Origin: Bacteroidota bacterium
GTDB lineage: Bacteria; Bacteroidota; Bacteroidia; Chitinophagales; Chitinophagaceae
Length of the DNA stretch: 47,995 nt
Reading direction: 5' to 3'
Assembly: GCA_030706605.1 (NCBI GenBank)
Contig: JAUZOE010000031.1
Coordinates: forward strand, 1-47,995
Positions 25,128 to 34,050 of this stretch are shown here, piece by piece; the first letter of the stretch is position 1; the number at the start of each line of letters is the position of its first letter. The notes beneath the pieces were generated by a model. That model saw only the letters and a list, made by a program, of their open reading frames with translations. It was not told the origin of the DNA and did not search any database. A program made the position numbers and the translations under genes.

Positions 25128-26828
25128 ATGAAGTACGTTATAATAGGAGCAGTAGCTGGGGGAGCCAGCACAGCAGCAAGATTACGGAGACTGGATGAGC
25201 ATGCAGAAATCGTCATTTTTGAAAAAGGAGATTATATTTCTTATGCTAATTGTGGGTTGCCTTATTACATTGGCAATGTAATAAAAGACAGGAACAAATT
25301 ATTTGTTCAAACAGCGACCTCTTTCAATCAACGCTTTAATATTGATGTAAGAGTAACCACCGAAGTACTCTCTATAGACACAGCATCGAAAACAATAAAA
25401 GCTATTAAAAAAACAACTGGCGAAGTATATGAAGAAAGCTATGATAAATTAGTGTTATCACCTGGCGCCGAACCTTTACGCCCACCTTTGCCAGGCATTA
25501 ATAACGAAGGCATATTTACTTTAAGAAATGTAAAAGACACCGACTACATTAAAAGCTATGTTCAGCAAAAGCATATTAAAAAAGCAATTGTAATTGGTGC
25601 AGGATTTATTGGTTTGGAAATGGCCGAGAATTTTCATGACCTTGGGTTGCATGTGACCATTATTGAAATGGGTAATCAAATACTTGCACCCGTTGATTTT
25701 CCGATAGCAGCAATTGCGCAACAGCATATACGAAGTAAAGGAGTTGATCTTCGATTAAATACAGCCGTAACGGGCTTCAATAAAATTGGGAAAGAAATAG
25801 AAGTAGCATTAAACAACGGCGAATTATTGACTACGGATATGGTTATACTTTCTATTGGCGTTAGGCCCGATACAAGGCTTGCTGTACAGGCTGGTTTAAA
25901 AACAGGAACTGCAAGGGGAATTTGGGTGAATGAATACCTGCAAACATCCGATCCTGATATTTATGCAGTGGGTGACGCTATTGAATTTAAAAATCCAGTC
26001 ACCGGCCAATCCATGATCACTTACCTCGCGGGACCCGCGAATAAACAGGGACGGATCTGCGCCAATAATGCGGTGCTGGGTAACGTACAAAAATATCATG
26101 GTTCTATTAATACAGCTATTGTAAAAGTATTTGACATGACAATAGGTACCGCAGGTACAGCTTCGAAGCATTTAAGCGTAGCTAACATCAATCACATTGT
26201 ATCAACTACTCACAATGGTTCCCATGCGGCTTACTATCCCGATGCCAAACAAATGACCATTCAGATTGCATTTTCACCTTCGGATGGTCAGTTGCTAAGT
26301 GCCCAGGTTGCAGGATATTATGGAGCAGATAAACGCCTTGATATTTTATCATCATATATCAAGCAAAATAAAACCATTTATGATTTGATTGAATTTGAAC
26401 ATGCTTATGCACCATCCTATTCTTCAGCAAAAGATCCGGTAAACATGGCGGGCTTTGTTGCAGAAAATATTTTACTGGAACGCTTAAAAATATTTTACTG
26501 GAATGAAATTGAAAACATACAAGCAGAAGATATGCTGATTGACGTTCGCCGTAAGGACGAATATGATGATGGTAAAATTGCGAATGCGATAAATATACCC
26601 GTAGATGAAATACGAAACAGGCTGGATGAAATTCCTAAAGATAAAAACGTTTACATTTATTGTGAAGCAGGCTTAAGGGGATACCTGGCGCAAAGAATAC
26701 TGAGGCAAAATGGATTTGATAATGTATTCAATCTTTCAGGGGGATATCACACATGGAAAGTTACTGCAGAAGAATCCGGGATAGTGCTAAAAAAACCTGC
26801 CTTTATTTTACATGAACTTTCAACATAA
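25128..26828 (+). CDS. CoA-disulfide reductase-like flavoenzyme with C-terminal rhodanese domain
   Basis: This 566-residue cytoplasmic protein starts with the FAD-binding motif VIIGAVAGGASTAARLRRL. It has the single active cysteine C42 in SYANCGLPYYIG, as in CoA-disulfide reductases. The NAD(P)H motif is VIGAGFIGLEMAENF, and the second FAD motif is DIYAVGDAIEF. From about residue 465 a rhodanese domain follows (DVRRKDEYDDGKIANAINIP) with catalytic C512 in YCEAGLRGY. This layout is that of CoADR-rhodanese fusions, which reduce CoA disulfides, persulfides or polysulfides. The next genes encode sulfatases, but a terminator separates them, so a sulfur link is only suggestive. Confidence 0.9.
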   Translation: MKYVIIGAVAGGASTAARLRRLDEHAEIVIFEKGDYISYANCGLPYYIGNVIKDRNKLFVQTATSFNQRFNIDVRVTTEVLSIDTASKTIKAIKKTTGEVYEESYDKLVLSPGAEPLRPPLPGINNEGIFTLRNVKDTDYIKSYVQQKHIKKAIVIGAGFIGLEMAENFHDLGLHVTIIEMGNQILAPVDFPIAAIAQQHIRSKGVDLRLNTAVTGFNKIGKEIEVALNNGELLTTDMVILSIGVRPDTRLAVQAGLKTGTARGIWVNEYLQTSDPDIYAVGDAIEFKNPVTGQSMITYLAGPANKQGRICANNAVLGNVQKYHGSINTAIVKVFDMTIGTAGTASKHLSVANINHIVSTTHNGSHAAYYPDAKQMTIQIAFSPSDGQLLSAQVAGYYGADKRLDILSSYIKQNKTIYDLIEFEHAYAPSYSSAKDPVNMAGFVAENILLERLKIFYWNEIENIQAEDMLIDVRRKDEYDDGKIANAINIPVDEIRNRLDEIPKDKNVYIYCEAGLRGYLAQRILRQNGFDNVFNLSGGYHTWKVTAEESGIVLKKPAFILHELST

Positions 26829-26879
26829 CTTTTCCTTCAAAATAATATAGCAGGCAAATTGCTTTACTATTGCTAAAAT

Positions 26880-26914
26880 AAAAGAGAGGATCCCTACAAT
26901 ATCCTCTCTTTTTA
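26880..26914 (+). terminator. Rho-independent terminator after the CoA-disulfide reductase gene
   Basis: Twelve-base arms AAAAGAGAGGAT (26880-26891) and ATCCTCTCTTTT (26901-26912) flank a 9-base loop, with T residues continuing. It is placed 52 bases past the stop. Confidence 0.8.
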
Positions 26915-27202
26915 GATGAAACCCTATTGAAGGGGGTAGTGAGAATTGTTTAAAAATTAAAAAGAATTCTGCAATCGCATCAATTAATGATTAAAAAGTC
27001 TGCCCCAGAATAAATTATTTTACATAATTTCATAATTCCCTTAACCGATTACAATATGCATAAGAGGATATTACCTTTTGATCGTAGAACCAGTGGCCTT
27101 AAGAAAAATCAAAGTTGGTAATTCCATCAAGGATAAAAAGAATAAAAAAGTTCCTATTACTGATAACCAACTTTCTGAATTACAAACTACATAATACCAA
27201 TT
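26915..27202. other. Leader region of the sulfatase operon, no gene seen
   Basis: No credible gene lies in these bases; a 63-codon frame starting at 27115 overlaps the sulfatase start and looks random. AAAGTTGGT (27111-27119) and ACCAACTTT (27166-27174) form a 9-base inverted repeat 29 bases before the sulfatase ATG. It could be a leader hairpin or operator. Confidence 0.3.
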
Positions 27203-28666
27203 ATGAAAGAAAATCTACACATCAAAGCTTTATTTTTTTTAATCCTGCTGGGAACATCCAGTTCTGGTATTGCCCAAAAAACAAAACTATCACCTGCCCT
27301 TCCTAATATTGTCGTTATCTATATGGATGATATGGGTTATGGAGATGTGGATGCATATGGTGGGATCGATTACACAACTCCCAACATAGATAAATTGGCA
27401 GCTACTGGCATGCGATTTACCAATTTTTATGCTGCCCAGCCAATTTGCAGTGCATCCCGTGCGGCTTTATTAACCGGGTGTTATCCTAATCGCATAGGCT
27501 TTCATGGTGCACTGGGACCTCATGCTCCTATAGGCATCAGCGATCATGAAGTAACGATTGCCCAGATGCTGAAACAAAAAGGCTATGCAACTGCCATGTT
27601 TGGCAAATGGCATTTGGGCGATGCTAAAAAGTTTTTGCCTTTGCAACATGGTTTCGATGAATATTTGGGGCTTCCCTATTCGAATGATATGTGGCCGGTT
27701 GATTATAATGGAAAGCCTTTTAAAGATACTTCCTACTTCCGGGCAAAATGGCCCCCACTACCATTAATTGAAGGAAATAAGACGATTCGTTATATAAAAA
27801 CATTAGATGACCAGGGTACACTTACCACGCTGTATACTCAGCATGCTGTAAGCTTTATTAACCGGCATAAGAATCATCCCTTCTTTCTTTACCTGGCTCA
27901 TTCAATGGTTCATGTACCGATTGCTGTATCTGATAAGTTTAGAGGAAAAAGCAAGCAAGGATTATTTGGTGACGTAATGATGGAGGTAGATTGGTCAGTA
28001 GGGCAAGTAATGAAAGCGATTCATGACAATGGAATGGACAAGAATACCATAATTATTTTCACCAGTGATAATGGCCCGTGGCTTACATTCGGTAATCACG
28101 CGGGTTCTGCAGGAGGATTAAGAGAAGGTAAGATGACTACTTTTGAAGGCGGGCAAAGAGAACCATCTATTATACGGTGGCCTGGCACAGTACCTCCCGG
28201 TACCGTTTGTAATAAACTTGCCTGTAATATAGACATTCTGCCTACACTGGCAGCCATCACAGGGGCTCCCCTACCTCCCAATAAAATAGATGGACTAAAT
28301 ATTTTGTCATTGCTCAAAGGTGATGCACACGCAAATCCCCGGGATCACCTGTTTTATTATTATAATAAAAATAGTTTGCAGGCTGTAAGAGAAGGACCGT
28401 GGAAATTAGTATTACCCCACAAGTATGTTTCTAATACAAACGAAATACCTGGTAAAGATGGCTATCCTGGCAAAACGCATATGGATTCTACCGGGTTAGC
28501 CTTATATGACTTACGCAGAGATCCCGGAGAGCGCTATGATGTACAGGAACAAAATCCGGATGTAGTCCAGAGACTTCAACAATTAGTAGAACAAGCTCGT
28601 GAAGACCTTGGAGATGACCTCACCAACAGACCTGGAAAGAACAGGAGACCGCCTGGTGAATTATAA
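27203..28666 (+). CDS. Exported type I sulfatase (CSASR type)
   Basis: This 487-residue protein has a signal peptide (hydrophobic segment 8-24, cleavage near GIAQ). The sulfatase metal site is MDDMGYGDVDAYGG (41-54). The formylglycine motif is C82-S-A-S-R86 in PICSASRAALLTG. MFGKWHLG and FFLYLAHSMVHVPI follow, and FTSDNGPW supplies further ligands. The cysteine form needs an anaerobic sulfatase-maturing enzyme, not seen here. The substrate is probably a sulfated glycan, but this is not determined. It is followed after 12 bases by a second sulfatase gene, surely co-transcribed. The ATG at 27203 gives the signal peptide directly. Confidence 0.92.
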   Translation: MKENLHIKALFFLILLGTSSSGIAQKTKLSPALPNIVVIYMDDMGYGDVDAYGGIDYTTPNIDKLAATGMRFTNFYAAQPICSASRAALLTGCYPNRIGFHGALGPHAPIGISDHEVTIAQMLKQKGYATAMFGKWHLGDAKKFLPLQHGFDEYLGLPYSNDMWPVDYNGKPFKDTSYFRAKWPPLPLIEGNKTIRYIKTLDDQGTLTTLYTQHAVSFINRHKNHPFFLYLAHSMVHVPIAVSDKFRGKSKQGLFGDVMMEVDWSVGQVMKAIHDNGMDKNTIIIFTSDNGPWLTFGNHAGSAGGLREGKMTTFEGGQREPSIIRWPGTVPPGTVCNKLACNIDILPTLAAITGAPLPPNKIDGLNILSLLKGDAHANPRDHLFYYYNKNSLQAVREGPWKLVLPHKYVSNTNEIPGKDGYPGKTHMDSTGLALYDLRRDPGERYDVQEQNPDVVQRLQQLVEQAREDLGDDLTNRPGKNRRPPGEL

Positions 28667-28678
28667 AATGATTTAATT

Positions 28679-30058
28679 ATGAAACTAAAAAAGTATATCT
28701 CATTTTTATATTTAGTTCTGATACCTTTTTTGGGATTCGGACAACAGAAAACAAATAAACCTGGTCATAATGAGAAGCCAAATATTATTTTCATTTTAGC
28801 TGATGATTTGGGCTGGGGCGATCTTTCCTGCCAGGGAGCAACTGATTTAAAAACACCCAATATTGATAAGATTTTGAACGGAGGTATAAAATTTAATAAT
28901 TTTTATTCTAACAGTTGTGTTTGTTCGCCAAGCAGGGCCGCCTTATTAACAGGCCGCTACCCTGATATGGTTGGGGTTCCTGGTTTGGTAAGGGATATTA
29001 AAGCAGATAATTGGGGTTATTTAACCCCGGGCACACAAACGTTGCCGCAGTTATTGAAAAAAGCAAATTACCAAACGGCAATCATCGGAAAATGGAATTT
29101 AGGATTAGAGCATCCCAACTTGCCAAATGATAAAGGCTTCGATCAGTTTTACGGATTCCTCGATGACATGATGGACGACTATTATACGCATCTTAGAAAT
29201 GGACAAAATTTCATGCGAATCAATCAACAGGTGGTGGATCCAAAGGGCCACGCGACGGAAATATTTACCAATTGGGCGCTTGATTATTTACAAAAGCAGT
29301 TAACAAAAAAGAATCCTTTTTTCCTTTACCTGACCTACAATGCTCCGCATGTACCCATTCAACCTCCAAAAGAATGGCTGGATAAGGTGAAAGCAAGGGA
29401 ACCTAACATTACTGAAAAACGGGCTAAAATTGTTGCATTGATTGAGCATCTCGATTATAATATCGGGCTTATCATGCATCAATTAGAAAGCACCCATATG
29501 TTAGACAACACCCTCATCATTTTTACTTCCGATAATGGTGGCAGGCTTGATGTTGGAGCCAATAATGGCCCATATAGAGGAGGAAAGCAGGATATGTATG
29601 AAGGAGGCATCCGGGAACCCGCAGGGATTATGTGGAAAAATAAGATTCAGCCCGGCCAGGTGTCTGATAATTTTGTAATGATGATGGATATGTTACCTAC
29701 GCTTTGTGATCTTACCGGGGCAAAAATCGAGCGCCCCATTGACGGGATGAGTATATTACCCCTGTTACGTGGGGAAAAACAGGTAACTGATAACCGTTTG
29801 GTTTATTTTGTTCGCCGGGAAGGAAATATGCGTTATGGAGGGTTAGCCTATTATGCCGCACGTCTTGGACCGCTTAAAATTCTACAAAATACTCCGTTTG
29901 AGCCTATGCAATATTTTGACATGAACAATGATCCCTATGAGAAACATCCCCTTAAGGAAAAAGGAGACAAAGATTATAAGCAAATGTTTATGAACCTGAC
30001 CGAACATATTCGCCTTGCAGGCTCTGTGCCCTGGGAAAAAAACGAAATTAATAAATGA
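28679..30058 (+). CDS. Exported type I sulfatase (CSPSR type)
   Basis: This 459-residue protein has a signal peptide (MKLKKYISFLYLVLIPFLGFG). The metal site is ADDLGWGDLSCQG (41-53) and the formylglycine motif is C82-S-P-S-R86. IIGKWNLG, FFLYLTYNAPHVPIQPP and FTSDNGGR follow. It resembles arylsulfatase A-like enzymes. It differs enough from the preceding sulfatase (CSPSR against CSASR, IGKWNLG against FGKWHLG) that different sulfate positions or substrates are likely. Gene spacing of 12 bases marks an operon. A 44-bp palindrome lies 76 bases after the stop and probably ends the transcript. Confidence 0.93.
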   Translation: MKLKKYISFLYLVLIPFLGFGQQKTNKPGHNEKPNIIFILADDLGWGDLSCQGATDLKTPNIDKILNGGIKFNNFYSNSCVCSPSRAALLTGRYPDMVGVPGLVRDIKADNWGYLTPGTQTLPQLLKKANYQTAIIGKWNLGLEHPNLPNDKGFDQFYGFLDDMMDDYYTHLRNGQNFMRINQQVVDPKGHATEIFTNWALDYLQKQLTKKNPFFLYLTYNAPHVPIQPPKEWLDKVKAREPNITEKRAKIVALIEHLDYNIGLIMHQLESTHMLDNTLIIFTSDNGGRLDVGANNGPYRGGKQDMYEGGIREPAGIMWKNKIQPGQVSDNFVMMMDMLPTLCDLTGAKIERPIDGMSILPLLRGEKQVTDNRLVYFVRREGNMRYGGLAYYAARLGPLKILQNTPFEPMQYFDMNNDPYEKHPLKEKGDKDYKQMFMNLTEHIRLAGSVPWEKNEINK

Positions 30059-30134
30059 TATGCATAACAGGAAAGGCTCAAAAACTGCTAAAGGAAGCTA
30101 AATGTTTCATTTAAAATCATAGTTTCAGAGATTG

Positions 30135-30178
30135 AAAGAGGTATAGTAATAATAAATTTATTATTACTATACCTCTTT
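30135..30178 (+). terminator. 44-bp perfect palindrome downstream of the sulfatases
   Basis: Bases 30135-30156 and 30157-30178 are exact reverse complements without spacer, starting AAAGAGGTATAG and ending in CCTCTTT. T residues at the right end suit a terminator for the sulfatase operon. It is similar in design to the palindrome at 576-621 but not in sequence. Confidence 0.6.
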
Positions 30179-30555
30179 TATAAAGCACTAACCGTAATCA
30201 ATTAATATGATACTTCTATTTACACAGATATTCTATATTAATAGAATGGATACCTGAATGCAGCTAAAAATTTATTCGATAAATTCTATCTAAACGCAAA
30301 AAAATACTTAGTTTTAACTACTCATCAAAATTCATATTGATTGCTTCTGTATCGATTGCTTTATATCTCAGCCATGTTGTGATTTTATTAAAAAACTGCT
30401 ATTGACGTAGCAGTAATTTATATCAACACCTTGCACCAGCACTAAAACCGATCGAAGAATTACCGGATATGATGAACACATAAGGTATAATTAATTAAAA
30501 TAAAATCATTGTATTTTCGCCATTCAGTACGATTCCAATTTTTCAATAAACAGAT
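30179..30555. other. Intergenic region, no gene seen
   Basis: These 377 AT-rich bases contain no credible ORF. A small hairpin ACTGCTA/TAGCAGT lies at 30395-30414. The promoter of the DUF6807 gene should be near 30500-30540, but no exact TAnnTTTG box was found (TATTTTCG near 30513 is closest). Confidence 0.35.
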
Positions 30556-31605
30556 ATGAGCAACTTCCTGAATTTTTTTAGTCTTGGCACACTATTGATT
30601 GCCTTTAGCTGCCCCTCATTTTCCCAAAAAAATGAAATGGTAAAGGTTATAAAATCTCCTAATCAGAATAAGATTGATGTATTTATAGGCAATAAATTAT
30701 TTACCAGTTTTTTGTATCCTGAAAATCTGGAAAAACCAGTGTTATATCCTGTACATGCATCTGATGGCACTATTGTTACCAGGGGATTCCCAATGAATCC
30801 ACAGCCTGGTGATCCTACTGATCATCCGCATCACCTGGGCATTTGGTTTACTTATGAAAATGTGAATGGGCTTGACTTCTGGAATAACTCTTACGCTATC
30901 CCGAAAGAAAAAAAACATTTATATGGCTGGATAAGAACTGATAGCGTCCTTACAATTTCAGGCAATAAAACAGGAACCATTTATTACCAGGCTAACTGGA
31001 CCAACCAGCAAAAGGAAGTATTGCTGAGAGAATCAACCCACATTGAATTCAGCGGAACAGCGCATCAGAGAATCATTGACAGGACAACAGTGTTAACCGC
31101 AGAAACTACAGTTAATTTTAACGATGCCAAAGACGGGATGTATGGAATGCGCCTGGCCCATGCACTTCAAATACCCTCAAAAAAAGATGAAGAATTTAAA
31201 GATAATAAAGGGAATGTAACCATCGTAAAAGCCGGAACAGATAATATAGCCAATGGTAATTATTTGACTAGTGAAGGCAAACAGGGAGATGATGCCTGGA
31301 GCACCAGGGGCAGGTGGTGCAAAGTGTACGGGAAAATGGGCAATGATTCTATAAGCATTGCCATTATTGATCACCCGGAGAACCCCGATTATCCAACCTT
31401 CTGGCACGCCCGGGGTTATGGTTTATTTGCAGCCAATCCATTGGGTGAAAAAATATTCACTAACGGAAAATCCTCAATGAACCTTCGCCTGCTAAAAGGG
31501 CAATCTGTTACTTTCCGTTACAGAATAGTGATAGAGGCAAATAATAAAACCTTAAGTGTAAAAGAACTGAATATTTTAGCCGATAAATTTGCAAAGGAGG
31601 AATAG
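30556..31605 (+). CDS. Exported DUF6807 (PmoA-family) protein
   Basis: This 349-residue protein has a signal peptide (FFSLGTLLIAFSCPSFSQ). The family core includes DHPHHLGIWFTYENVNGLDFWNN near residues 90-112, FNDAKDGMYGMRLAHAL and DHPENPDYPTFWHARGYGLFAANPLG. Databases name this group PmoA or methane oxygenase-like, but it has no link to methane oxidation. It is beta-rich and common in carbohydrate-degradation loci of Bacteroidota and Planctomycetes. The function is unknown, and a sugar-active role is inferred from context. It is convergent with the yiaK-like gene, with only 23 bases between stops. Confidence 0.82.
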   Translation: MSNFLNFFSLGTLLIAFSCPSFSQKNEMVKVIKSPNQNKIDVFIGNKLFTSFLYPENLEKPVLYPVHASDGTIVTRGFPMNPQPGDPTDHPHHLGIWFTYENVNGLDFWNNSYAIPKEKKHLYGWIRTDSVLTISGNKTGTIYYQANWTNQQKEVLLRESTHIEFSGTAHQRIIDRTTVLTAETTVNFNDAKDGMYGMRLAHALQIPSKKDEEFKDNKGNVTIVKAGTDNIANGNYLTSEGKQGDDAWSTRGRWCKVYGKMGNDSISIAIIDHPENPDYPTFWHARGYGLFAANPLGEKIFTNGKSSMNLRLLKGQSVTFRYRIVIEANNKTLSVKELNILADKFAKEE

Positions 31606-31628
31606 TTATTTTACTAGAATTGGGCGGG

Positions 31629-32648
31629 TTATAACAAACTAATTTCTTCCCAAACTTTTTTTAGAACCGGAATACCATTGGCAAGATTATTTATCCTGGT
31701 TTGTAAAACACGTTCTCCAGGATAAACAATCTTTTTAGATTTATCCATAGGTATTGATTGATGATAATCATTTAAAATTGTTTCAATCATATTTGCAATA
31801 GTTGAATGACTCCCCAATTTAGAAATATCAATAGCAATAAAAACCTGGGATAACCCATACTCCACTTCCTTCTTACTTAATTCATATGTGGACAATCCAC
31901 CGGATAAAATAGTTGCCAGCAAATCGAGTAACAAGGATAATCCTGCACCTTTCCAGTAACCAATAGGTAAAGGACTATCAGATGCCAGGATAGCAGAGGG
32001 ATCTTTGGTTAATTTCCCCTCCTGGTCAAATCCTCCATATACAGCAAGCGATTCATTTTTCAGTGCCGATAATTCAAGAGCACCATATGAATATTGCGAC
32101 ATAGCCATATCCAATACGATTGCCTCATCTTTATAGGGCAATGCGATTACAATGGGATTATTACCAAGCTTTGCATCTTTAGCCCCCCACGCGGGCATAT
32201 TTGCAATAGTATTGGTCCATCCTATAAACACAAATCCGGCCTTAGCGGCCTGCCATCCGTAAGTGCCTCCCCGCATCCAGTGATTGGTATTTCTTAATGC
32301 TACACAACCAATACCTTGCTGCTGAGCTAACTTAATTGCATTTTCTGTGGCATGAATTGCATTTAAAATACCAGGCCCCAGGTTGCCGTTCCATTGTTCT
32401 ATGCCGCCCAATTTATTTTCAAGTGTCGACGCCGCATCTGGTTTTACATAACCTTCTTTTATATATTGAACAAATCTTGGAAACCGGTTAACACCATGAG
32501 TATAAATTCCATCAAGGCTACTTTCAGTAAAAACCTGCGCGCATTGGAGAGCCTTTTCCCGTGTAAAACCTTGCTTCAATAAAATGCCGACGAAAAGTTC
32601 CTGCATTTCTTTAGCAGGTATCTTAATTATGGCAGTTTTTCCCTGCAT
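31629..32648 (-). CDS. yiaK: 2,3-diketo-L-gulonate reductase-like (YiaK/DlgD) dehydrogenase
   Basis: This 339-residue member of the Ldh_2 malate/lactate dehydrogenase family has an all-cytoplasmic sequence. The string NTNHWMRGGTYGWQAAKAGF near residues 120-140, followed by WTNTIANMPAWGAKDAKLGNNP and later GGFDQEGKLTKDP and PIGYWKGAGLSLLLDLLATILS, closely resembles E. coli YiaK. YiaK reduces 2,3-diketo-L-gulonate with NADH. The catalytic His is likely H51 in GIYTHGVNRF. It is the last gene of a minus-strand run behind rimO (33 bases), so co-transcription is possible. It probably acts in sugar-acid breakdown, though the exact substrate may differ from that in E. coli. Confidence 0.87.
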   Translation of the reverse strand: MQGKTAIIKIPAKEMQELFVGILLKQGFTREKALQCAQVFTESSLDGIYTHGVNRFPRFVQYIKEGYVKPDAASTLENKLGGIEQWNGNLGPGILNAIHATENAIKLAQQQGIGCVALRNTNHWMRGGTYGWQAAKAGFVFIGWTNTIANMPAWGAKDAKLGNNPIVIALPYKDEAIVLDMAMSQYSYGALELSALKNESLAVYGGFDQEGKLTKDPSAILASDSPLPIGYWKGAGLSLLLDLLATILSGGLSTYELSKKEVEYGLSQVFIAIDISKLGSHSTIANMIETILNDYHQSIPMDKSKKIVYPGERVLQTRINNLANGIPVLKKVWEEISLL

Positions 32649-32681
32649 GATGTTGTAAGATTTTTCTATGCAAGCAGTCTT

Positions 32682-33989
32682 CTAATTCACTACTTCACCT
32701 TCCAGGTCGTAATCAAAGGCACTGGTGATTTTTACGTTCACAAAATCACCAGGATATAATTTGTTTGCAGAATTTACAATCACTTCATTATCTACTTCCA
32801 CACTGTCAAATTCTGTACGGCCTAGATATTTTCCTGCTTCTTTTTTATCAATGATCACTTTGAATGTCTGGCCTATTTTTTCCTCATTTTTCTGATAAGA
32901 AATTTCCTGTTGGACTGTCATGATTTCCTGCGCTCTTTGTTCTTTTACTTCTTCAGGTATAATATCATCAAGCAAATGAGCAGAAGTATTTTCTTCATGC
33001 GAATAAGTAAAAATGCCAACGCGGTCAAATTCTATTTTCTTCAAAAATGTTTTTAATTCTTCCACATCATCGAACGTTTCACCAGGAAAACCCGCAATAA
33101 GCGTGGTTCTGAGACAAATGCCCGGAATTTTATATTTTATTTCTCCAATAATATCTTCCATTTCTTCCCTTGTAATTTGTCTTTTCATGGCTTTCAGCAT
33201 TTTATTACTGGCATGTTGCAAAGGCATATCAAGGTAGTTGCAGATATTTTCCCGCTCTTTCATTGCATCAATTATTTCCATTGGAAATTTAGATGGATAC
33301 GCATAATGTAACCTTATCCATTCCAGCCCGGGAATATCTGCCAGGGCATGGAGCAAACGGGGTAATTCTCTTTTCTTATAAATATCTAATCCATAATAAG
33401 TGAGTTCCTGTGCGATCAGCATTATTTCTTTCACGCCCTGTGCCACTAATTTCTTTGCTTCATCCACTAATGATTCTATTGAGCGGCTCACATGCTTCCC
33501 TCTCATTAAAGGTATGGCACAAAAAGAACAGGTACGGTTACAACCTTCACTTATCTTCAGGTACGCATAATGGTTAGGTGTTCCTAACAACCTGTCACCC
33601 AGCAATTCTGCTTTATAATCCACCTCAAATTTTTTCAGTAAAAAAGGCAATTCCATGGTCCCGAAAAAAGCATCAACTTCAGGAATTTCATCTTCCAGGT
33701 TTTGACGGTAACGCTCGCTCAGGCATCCTGTAACATAGACCTTATCCAGCTTTCCCTTTTTTTTCAATTCTACCTGTTCTAAAATCGTGTTGATACTTTC
33801 TTCTTTCGCTTTGTCAATAAATCCGCAGGTATTTACCACGACAATATTATGATCCAGTTTTTTACTCTCGTGCAATACATTGATATCTGCTGCCGCCAGT
33901 TGCCCGCTCAGCACTTCACTATCTACCAGGTTTTTGCTACAACCCAATGTGATGATGTTTACTTTATCCTTTTTATGCTTTGTCTTCAT
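32682..33989 (-). CDS. rimO: Ribosomal protein S12 methylthiotransferase
   Basis: This 435-residue radical-SAM enzyme adds a methylthio group to an aspartate of ribosomal protein S12. The N-terminal UPF0004 domain has cluster cysteines in TLGCSKNLVDSE and VVNTCGF. The radical-SAM motif is CNRTCSFC in EGCNRTCSFCAIPLMRGKHVSR. LIAGFPGET follows, and a C-terminal TRAM domain ends the protein. RimO rather than MiaB is indicated by CSKNLVDSE and by the IPLMRGKHVSRS string. It follows ftsY by 61 bases. Confidence 0.95.
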   Translation of the reverse strand: MKTKHKKDKVNIITLGCSKNLVDSEVLSGQLAAADINVLHESKKLDHNIVVVNTCGFIDKAKEESINTILEQVELKKKGKLDKVYVTGCLSERYRQNLEDEIPEVDAFFGTMELPFLLKKFEVDYKAELLGDRLLGTPNHYAYLKISEGCNRTCSFCAIPLMRGKHVSRSIESLVDEAKKLVAQGVKEIMLIAQELTYYGLDIYKKRELPRLLHALADIPGLEWIRLHYAYPSKFPMEIIDAMKERENICNYLDMPLQHASNKMLKAMKRQITREEMEDIIGEIKYKIPGICLRTTLIAGFPGETFDDVEELKTFLKKIEFDRVGIFTYSHEENTSAHLLDDIIPEEVKEQRAQEIMTVQQEISYQKNEEKIGQTFKVIIDKKEAGKYLGRTEFDSVEVDNEVIVNSANKLYPGDFVNVKITSAFDYDLEGEVVN

Positions 33990-34050
33990 TTTTTTAATAA
34001 TACTAATTTTGCATTAATTACAGGAATTAAGCAACAGACTGTTTAACAAA

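Noticed and set aside
30179-30555. Possible decayed gene between the sulfatase operon and the DUF6807 gene
   Set aside because: No frame shows recognisable protein sequence, and all are short and interrupted in AT-rich DNA.
30556-31605. Methane oxidation role from the family name PmoA
   Set aside because: The DUF6807 sequence is an exported soluble beta-rich protein and lacks the membrane helices of true particulate methane monooxygenase subunits.
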